DNA of 60,417 bases from an uncultured Rhodocyclaceae bacterium (lineage in GTDB: Bacteria; Pseudomonadota; Gammaproteobacteria; Burkholderiales; Rhodocyclaceae): assembly GCA_900549295.1 (NCBI GenBank), contig URNG01000002.1, positions 1 to 60,417 on the forward strand, read 5' to 3'. Numbering within the stretch: the stretch's first letter is position 1; every line of letters starts with the position of its first letter. Below the pieces are notes generated by a model, which had not been told where the DNA came from, ran no database searches, and saw only the letters and a program-made list of their open reading frames with translations. Shown piece by piece: positions 55,665-60,417 of the stretch. The position numbers and the translations under genes were made by a program.

Positions 55665-58600
55665 ATGAAAAGTAAAAAAATCGCGGTTGTCGGCATGGCC
55701 TTCAGGCTGCCCGGCGACACGCATGATGCGGATGTTTTGTGGGAGGCGCTCGCAGCGGGGCAGGATCTGGTTACACAGATACCGGAGGATCGCTGGCCTG
55801 CGGACGTTCTTGCGCACCCCAAAAGAAAGGAAGCCGGTCGCAGCGTCACTTTTGCCGCCGGGGTGCTATCACGCATTGATGAATTTGACGCGGCTTTTTT
55901 TGGCATTTCTCCGCGTGAGGCGAACCAGCTTGACCCGCAACAGCGCCTGCTGCTGGAACTGGCGTGGGAGAGCATGGAGGATGCGGGTGTTCCGGCATCG
56001 CAGCTGGCCGGTACGGATTGCGCGGTGTATGTCGGTATTTCCGGCTGGGATTATGGCATTCGCAGCCTGGACGATCTGGCCAGCCTGAGCGCCTATTCCA
56101 TGACAGGCAACACGGCGAGTATCGCGGCTAATCGTCTGTCCTATGTTTTTGATTTGCACGGCCCCTCGCTGGCCGTGGATACGGCCTGTTCATCGTCGCT
56201 TGTGGCCTTGCATCATGCCTGCCGCGCGCTTGCAAACGGCGAGGCCTCCACTGCCTTGGTCGCCGGGGTGAATCTGCTGTTGCACCCTTATCTCTTTATC
56301 GGTTTCACCAAGGCCTCCATGCTCTCGGCTGGCGGGCGTTGCCGCACTTTCGATGCGGCCGGCGACGGTTATGTTCGCGCGGAAGGCGCGGCGGTTTTGC
56401 TGTTGAAACCTTTGGAGCAGGCAGTCGCCGATGGCGATCGTATCCATGCGGTGATTTGCGCCAGCGGTGTGAATGCCGATGGGGGCAGAAAGACCGGCCT
56501 GACCATTCCCAGCACGCAGGGACAGATCGAGTTGATGCGCTCGGTGCTGGCGCGTTCTGGCCTGGCGGCCAGCGACATTGATTACCTTGAAGCGCACGGT
56601 ACGGGTACCGCCATTGGCGACCCGATTGAAACAGCCGCAATCGGGGCTGTATATGGTCAGGCGAGAAAACCCGAAGATCCCTTGCCGATCGGCTCGATCA
56701 AAACCAACGTCGGCCATCTGGAATCTGCATCGGGTATGGCGGGTTTCCTGAAAGCGCTTCTGGTCCTCAAGAACCGTCAAATTCCTCCGTCTTTGCATCT
56801 GGAAACGCCAGATCCCAGCATAGATTTCACTCATTTGCGCCTGCAACCGGTGCAGGAAATGCATTCACTTCAGGCGCGTGCGGTTGATCGCCCTTTGCGT
56901 GTGGGGGTTAATTCATTTGGTTTTGGCGGTGCCAACGCCCATGTTCTGCTGGAAGAATATCGAAACCCCGTTGCCGCAGCGGTGAAGCCGGCCAGCCTGC
57001 CGCCCTTGGTGCTTTCCGCCCGTAGTGAATCCGCTCTGCAAGCGCAGGCCGGTGCTTACGCTGATTTGCTGGCCGCTGCGGATGCCGCAACGGCCTATGA
57101 CATCATTTACGCTGCCGCATTTCGCCGGGATCGCCTGAATTGCCGCTTGGCGGTCCAGGCAGATGAAGCTTCTGAACTGGTGAAGCATCTGCGCGCGTAC
57201 GCCGAGTCGGGCCGGGAAAGCACAGCCTTGGTTCTGGAAGCCGCACCCGCCAGTGGCAAGCTCGGTTTTGTTTATTCGGGTAATGGCGCGCAGTGGGTCG
57301 GGATGGGGCAGATGCTGCTTGCCGAGAGCCCGCGCTTCAAAGCCCTGATCGATGCGCTGGAAGCGCCCTTGCAGGCCCAGGCGGGGTTTTCCATCAACGC
57401 TATGCTGGCAGCCAGCGACCCGGTTGCGCTGGATGATACGGCGTTCGCGCAGCCCGCGTTGTTCGCCATTCAATACGCTGTGACCACCTTGTTGGCAGAA
57501 GCCGGAATCAAGCCCGACATGGTTGCCGGTCACAGTGTGGGCGAAGTGGCCGCTGCCTGGTGTAGCGGCGCTTTGTCACTTGCAGAAGCGCTACGGGTGA
57601 TTTGCGCGCGCAGCGCGGCCCAGGCACGCACGCGCGGTGCCGGACGCATGGCGGCGGTGGCTCTGGCCGAAACTGCCGCCCGCGAGCTGATTGCCGAATA
57701 TGGTTTGCAACAGCTTGAAATTGCCGGCATCAATAGCCCGCAAAACCTCACGCTTTCCGGGCCTTTATCCCAGTTGGAAGCCTTCGCCGAGGTGGTGCGC
57801 GCCCGTGGCGTGGCTTATCGCCTGCTCGATCTGGATTACGCCTTCCATAGTCAGGCCATGCAGCCGGTGGCGGGCGAATTGGCCGCTTCGCTCGCTACCC
57901 TGGAGGCAGGCACGAATCGGCAACTCGATTTTGTGTCCACCGTGACAGGCGCCCGGTACGACGCGGCGCTCGATGCCGCTTACTGGTGGGACAACATCCG
58001 CCAGCCGGTGCGTTTCTCGCAGGCCATTGCCGCGATGGCCGAGGCCGGTTGCCGGGTTTTTGTGGAAATCGGCCCGCACGCCATCCTGCAACGCTACCTC
58101 AGGGAATGTCTGTCTGAAGTCGAGACTCACGCCGTCATCCTGCCCTCCTTGCGTAAAAACAATGATGGCGTCGACATGCTGGAAAAATTGAAGCTCCGGC
58201 TGTTCCTGCATCTCGACCAAGGCGCGCTCTCTGCTGTTTTCCCGGCCAGGGGCCGTTTTGTCGATCTGCCGGGCTATCCCTGGCAGCGTGAGCGTTACTG
58301 GCATCCCGAAACCAGCGAAGGCTACCGCCTCATCATGCGCCGCCGCGTGCATCCTCTCCTGGGCTGGCCGCTGAAGGAAGCCGATGCGGCCTGGGAAAAC
58401 CTGCTCGACGTGCGCACCATGCCCTGGCTAAAAGATCACGACGTGGCCGGTGCCACCGTTCTGCCTGGGGCGGCCTATGTGGAAATGGCGCTGGCCGCAT
58501 CGCGCCTGCATTTTGGCGGCGGCACGGCAGAAATCGAAGAACTCGACATCATCGCGCCGCTTGTGCTCGATGCAGAGCATGCGCGTCAGCTACGTTTTGA

Positions 58601-60417
58601 ACTCAACCTACGCGACGGCAGTTTTCAGATTCGTAGCCGTCAGCGGCTGGAGGAGGGCGGCTGGACACTGCATGCCGCAGGCCGTCTGCTCGGCCCCCTG
58701 GCGCACGTTAATCCTGTCGCGCAGCGACAGCCCGCAGCGGATGATCTGTTGATCGAAGCCGGACAGCATTATGTTTTGGCTGACCGCCTTGGTCTGCACT
58801 ACGGCCCGGCCTTTCAGGGGCTGGCGCAGGCGCGGCTTGGGCGCGATACGCTTTGCGGGCAGTTTGCGCCAGCCGATGCGGCGCAGGCGCTTGCCAACCG
58901 ATCCGCGGGCGATGCTTGGTTGCTGCATCCGGCGCAACTGGATGTATGTTTCCAATCCCTGCTTGCATTTTTCCGCGCGGAAATCGAAGCCGGTTTCGGT
59001 TTGCCGCTGCTGCCCGTCAAAGTCGGGCACCTGAAGTTTTATGCCGCAGAAGGGCAGGCCAGCCACTTCACGACGCGCATCCAGCGGCGCAGTCTGCGTT
59101 CCGTGCTGGCGGATTTTGCGCTCTCTTCTGCTGATGGCCGCTGTCTGGCCGAACTCACCGGCTGCCGGTTTCGCGCCGCATCGGTGCGCAAGGAGGCGCA
59201 TGCGGAGCCTGCCTGCTGGGAAATGCTGCCGCTGTTGCAACCCGCTGCCTACGATGCCGCACAGGCACTGTTACCCGGCATCGAAGCACTCGTCACGGCA
59301 AGCCGTGAAGCACTGCTTGCCGCAGCCTGCCAGAGCGAACGCCGATCGTATTTCGAGCAGGCCCAGCCTTTGATCGAAGCGCTGACAACGGCCTTCGTCG
59401 TCGAAGCCGTGCAACAGGTATCGAACACGCATCCGGCAGCCTGCAAACACTGGCTGGATGACGATGAAACCGGAGTTGAAACCTGTTCTGCCGATCAGCG
59501 CATCTGGTGGCAGTGGGTGCGTAATACGCTCACGAACCAGGGTTTGCTGGAAGAAACAGCAGGGCAGTGGCAACTGAAAACCGACGATCTGCCCCCAGCG
59601 GCTGAAATCTGGCGCGCGGTGCTGACGGAATTCCCGCAGAGCTTGCAGGAGCTGGTGTTGCTTGCCCGCGTAGGCAAAGCCTTGCCCTCGCTTCTCACGG
59701 GGAGCGAAAGTGCGGCGGACAACTTCCCTGCCATTCAGCACAGCCACCAGTTCGAAACCCTGTTTGATGACAGTCTCGCCTATCGCGGCAATCGCCTGTC
59801 TTGCGAAACACTGGTTCGCCAGTGCCTTGCCGGGCTGCCTCGCCAGCGGCGGCTGCGTGTTCTGGAATTGGGCGGTGGAGCCAGCAGCATTCCTTTCCAC
59901 CTGAAACCCACGCTGGATACCACGCGTATCGATTACTGCATTGCGCATTGGCGCGAAGACCTGTGTGACCGGCTGACGCACGAATATCACGATTACGATT
60001 GGGTTCATGTCGCGCATCTGGATCTTGCCGAAGATCAGTTGGGGCTCGACAAAGCAGAGTGTTTGCCCGGGCAGTTCGACCTGATTGTGCTGCGTCATGT
60101 GACTCCGGGCATCGATAACCCGGCGCGCCTGTGCAATGTGCTGTCTCGGAAGCTTGCCAACGACGGTCTGCTGATCGTCGCCGAGCGCACTGCCGACCTG
60201 GCGGCTCAACTCGTTTTCAGCCCGGCACGTTTGTATTCTGCGCAGTCATGGCAGGAGATGCTGACCAGCAGCGGCTTTGTCGATTTGCAGCTGGAATACG
60301 AGCCCGCCAGTGCCGACTTCGCGCTTGGCCCCTGGCTGTTGTTCGCCCGTCGTCCGGCCCAGGCGCAGCAGGCAGAAGCCGATGGCGCGCCGCCCCGGCT
60401 CGGGGGCGAGCAGCGCG
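55665..60417 (+). CDS. Type I polyketide synthase (KS-AT-DH-MT..., runs off the window)
   Basis: One frame is open from ATG 55665 to the right edge, at least 1584 residues. The KS domain (about 5-425) has the full triad C175 (DTACSSS), H311 (EAHGTGT) and H351 (NVGHLES). The AT domain (about 545-840) has S624 in GHSVGE and H728 in AFHS, the pattern for malonyl-CoA. The dehydratase (about 885-1160) has H925 (HDVAGATVLPG) and D1093 (LHPAQLDVCFQ). A methyltransferase-like domain begins about 1340 with VLELGGGASS at 1399. Reductase and carrier domains, if present, lie beyond the edge. The order resembles highly reducing iterative PKSs. GTG 55647 is another start. Confidence 0.93.
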   Translation, partial: MKSKKIAVVGMAFRLPGDTHDADVLWEALAAGQDLVTQIPEDRWPADVLAHPKRKEAGRSVTFAAGVLSRIDEFDAAFFGISPREANQLDPQQRLLLELAWESMEDAGVPASQLAGTDCAVYVGISGWDYGIRSLDDLASLSAYSMTGNTASIAANRLSYVFDLHGPSLAVDTACSSSLVALHHACRALANGEASTALVAGVNLLLHPYLFIGFTKASMLSAGGRCRTFDAAGDGYVRAEGAAVLLLKPLEQAVADGDRIHAVICASGVNADGGRKTGLTIPSTQGQIELMRSVLARSGLAASDIDYLEAHGTGTAIGDPIETAAIGAVYGQARKPEDPLPIGSIKTNVGHLESASGMAGFLKALLVLKNRQIPPSLHLETPDPSIDFTHLRLQPVQEMHSLQARAVDRPLRVGVNSFGFGGANAHVLLEEYRNPVAAAVKPASLPPLVLSARSESALQAQAGAYADLLAAADAATAYDIIYAAAFRRDRLNCRLAVQADEASELVKHLRAYAESGRESTALVLEAAPASGKLGFVYSGNGAQWVGMGQMLLAESPRFKALIDALEAPLQAQAGFSINAMLAASDPVALDDTAFAQPALFAIQYAVTTLLAEAGIKPDMVAGHSVGEVAAAWCSGALSLAEALRVICARSAAQARTRGAGRMAAVALAETAARELIAEYGLQQLEIAGINSPQNLTLSGPLSQLEAFAEVVRARGVAYRLLDLDYAFHSQAMQPVAGELAASLATLEAGTNRQLDFVSTVTGARYDAALDAAYWWDNIRQPVRFSQAIAAMAEAGCRVFVEIGPHAILQRYLRECLSEVETHAVILPSLRKNNDGVDMLEKLKLRLFLHLDQGALSAVFPARGRFVDLPGYPWQRERYWHPETSEGYRLIMRRRVHPLLGWPLKEADAAWENLLDVRTMPWLKDHDVAGATVLPGAAYVEMALAASRLHFGGGTAEIEELDIIAPLVLDAEHARQLRFELNLRDGSFQIRSRQRLEEGGWTLHAAGRLLGPLAHVNPVAQRQPAADDLLIEAGQHYVLADRLGLHYGPAFQGLAQARLGRDTLCGQFAPADAAQALANRSAGDAWLLHPAQLDVCFQSLLAFFRAEIEAGFGLPLLPVKVGHLKFYAAEGQASHFTTRIQRRSLRSVLADFALSSADGRCLAELTGCRFRAASVRKEAHAEPACWEMLPLLQPAAYDAAQALLPGIEALVTASREALLAAACQSERRSYFEQAQPLIEALTTAFVVEAVQQVSNTHPAACKHWLDDDETGVETCSADQRIWWQWVRNTLTNQGLLEETAGQWQLKTDDLPPAAEIWRAVLTEFPQSLQELVLLARVGKALPSLLTGSESAADNFPAIQHSHQFETLFDDSLAYRGNRLSCETLVRQCLAGLPRQRRLRVLELGGGASSIPFHLKPTLDTTRIDYCIAHWREDLCDRLTHEYHDYDWVHVAHLDLAEDQLGLDKAECLPGQFDLIVLRHVTPGIDNPARLCNVLSRKLANDGLLIVAERTADLAAQLVFSPARLYSAQSWQEMLTSSGFVDLQLEYEPASADFALGPWLLFARRPAQAQQAEADGAPPRLGGEQR

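Noticed and set aside
1..60417. tRNA or rRNA genes
   Set aside because: I looked for T-loop-like GTTCGAATC motifs followed by acceptor pairing and for rRNA blocks and found none I could support; a dedicated scan would settle it.

Overview
The window is about 60 kb of a GC-rich betaproteobacterial chromosome. A member of the Rhodocyclales (Rhodocyclaceae/Azonexaceae type) fits best. This rests on the gene set (PilY1-type type IV pili, betaproteobacterial mnmA/purB/clpSA neighbourhoods, a C2-carbon theme, many chemoreceptor-zinc-binding modules) and is an inference, because no rRNA or other phylogenetic marker is present. I saw no tRNA, rRNA, CRISPR array or complete insertion sequence.

Layout. 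0-10 kb is housekeeping: a zinc-finger protein and ilvE, a Nudix hydrolase, a secreted unknown protein, mnmA, a GST, purB, a DUF2322-like protein, a small membrane protein, a cold-shock gene, clpS-clpA and an rraA-family gene. 10-13.5 kb holds a chemoreceptor and, divergently, isocitrate lyase (aceA). 13.6-14.7 kb is a graveyard: a brnT-brnA toxin-antitoxin pair in which both genes carry an in-frame amber codon, and a Fic-domain fragment lying between two imperfect direct repeats. 14.7-21.2 kb is a minor-pilin operon on the minus strand (fimT-pilV-pilW-pilX-pilY1-pilE). 21.4-23.5 kb holds a class I fumarase and a YqhA-type membrane protein.

23.8-36.9 kb is an acetate-centred block on the plus strand: acs, a small membrane protein, a sodium/solute symporter fused to a histidine kinase, a receiver-only response regulator, a membrane protein joining a degenerate kinase to an intact DEDDh exonuclease, a cNMP/CBS/DUF294 nucleotidyltransferase-like protein containing a run of 17 G, a second exonuclease-fold protein that has lost its catalytic residues, a VC_2705-type symporter with its DUF4212 partner, and another small membrane protein. 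The arrangement suggests that acetate uptake and activation are coupled to a signalling module of unknown mechanism.

36.9-46.2 kb is mixed: a REP/MITE-like palindrome, a stand-alone CZB protein, rhlE, a PP2C phosphatase, a CZB-GGDEF diguanylate cyclase, hyi, a PduO-type cobalamin adenosyltransferase, an FNR-type regulator with a matching palindrome in its own promoter, miaA and a spermidine-synthase-like protein. From 46.6 kb to the right edge lies a glycan/lipid cluster of visibly lower GC: an MurG/GT28-like transferase, an unknown protein, a polysaccharide deacetylase, a GT4, a CgeB-like transferase, a processive GT2 synthase, an SDR, an LtaS-type phosphoglycerol transferase and a large type I polyketide synthase (KS-AT-DH-MT visible) that runs off the window. 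It looks like a locus for a polyketide-containing glycoconjugate. It and the acetate signalling block are the two most interesting parts of the window.
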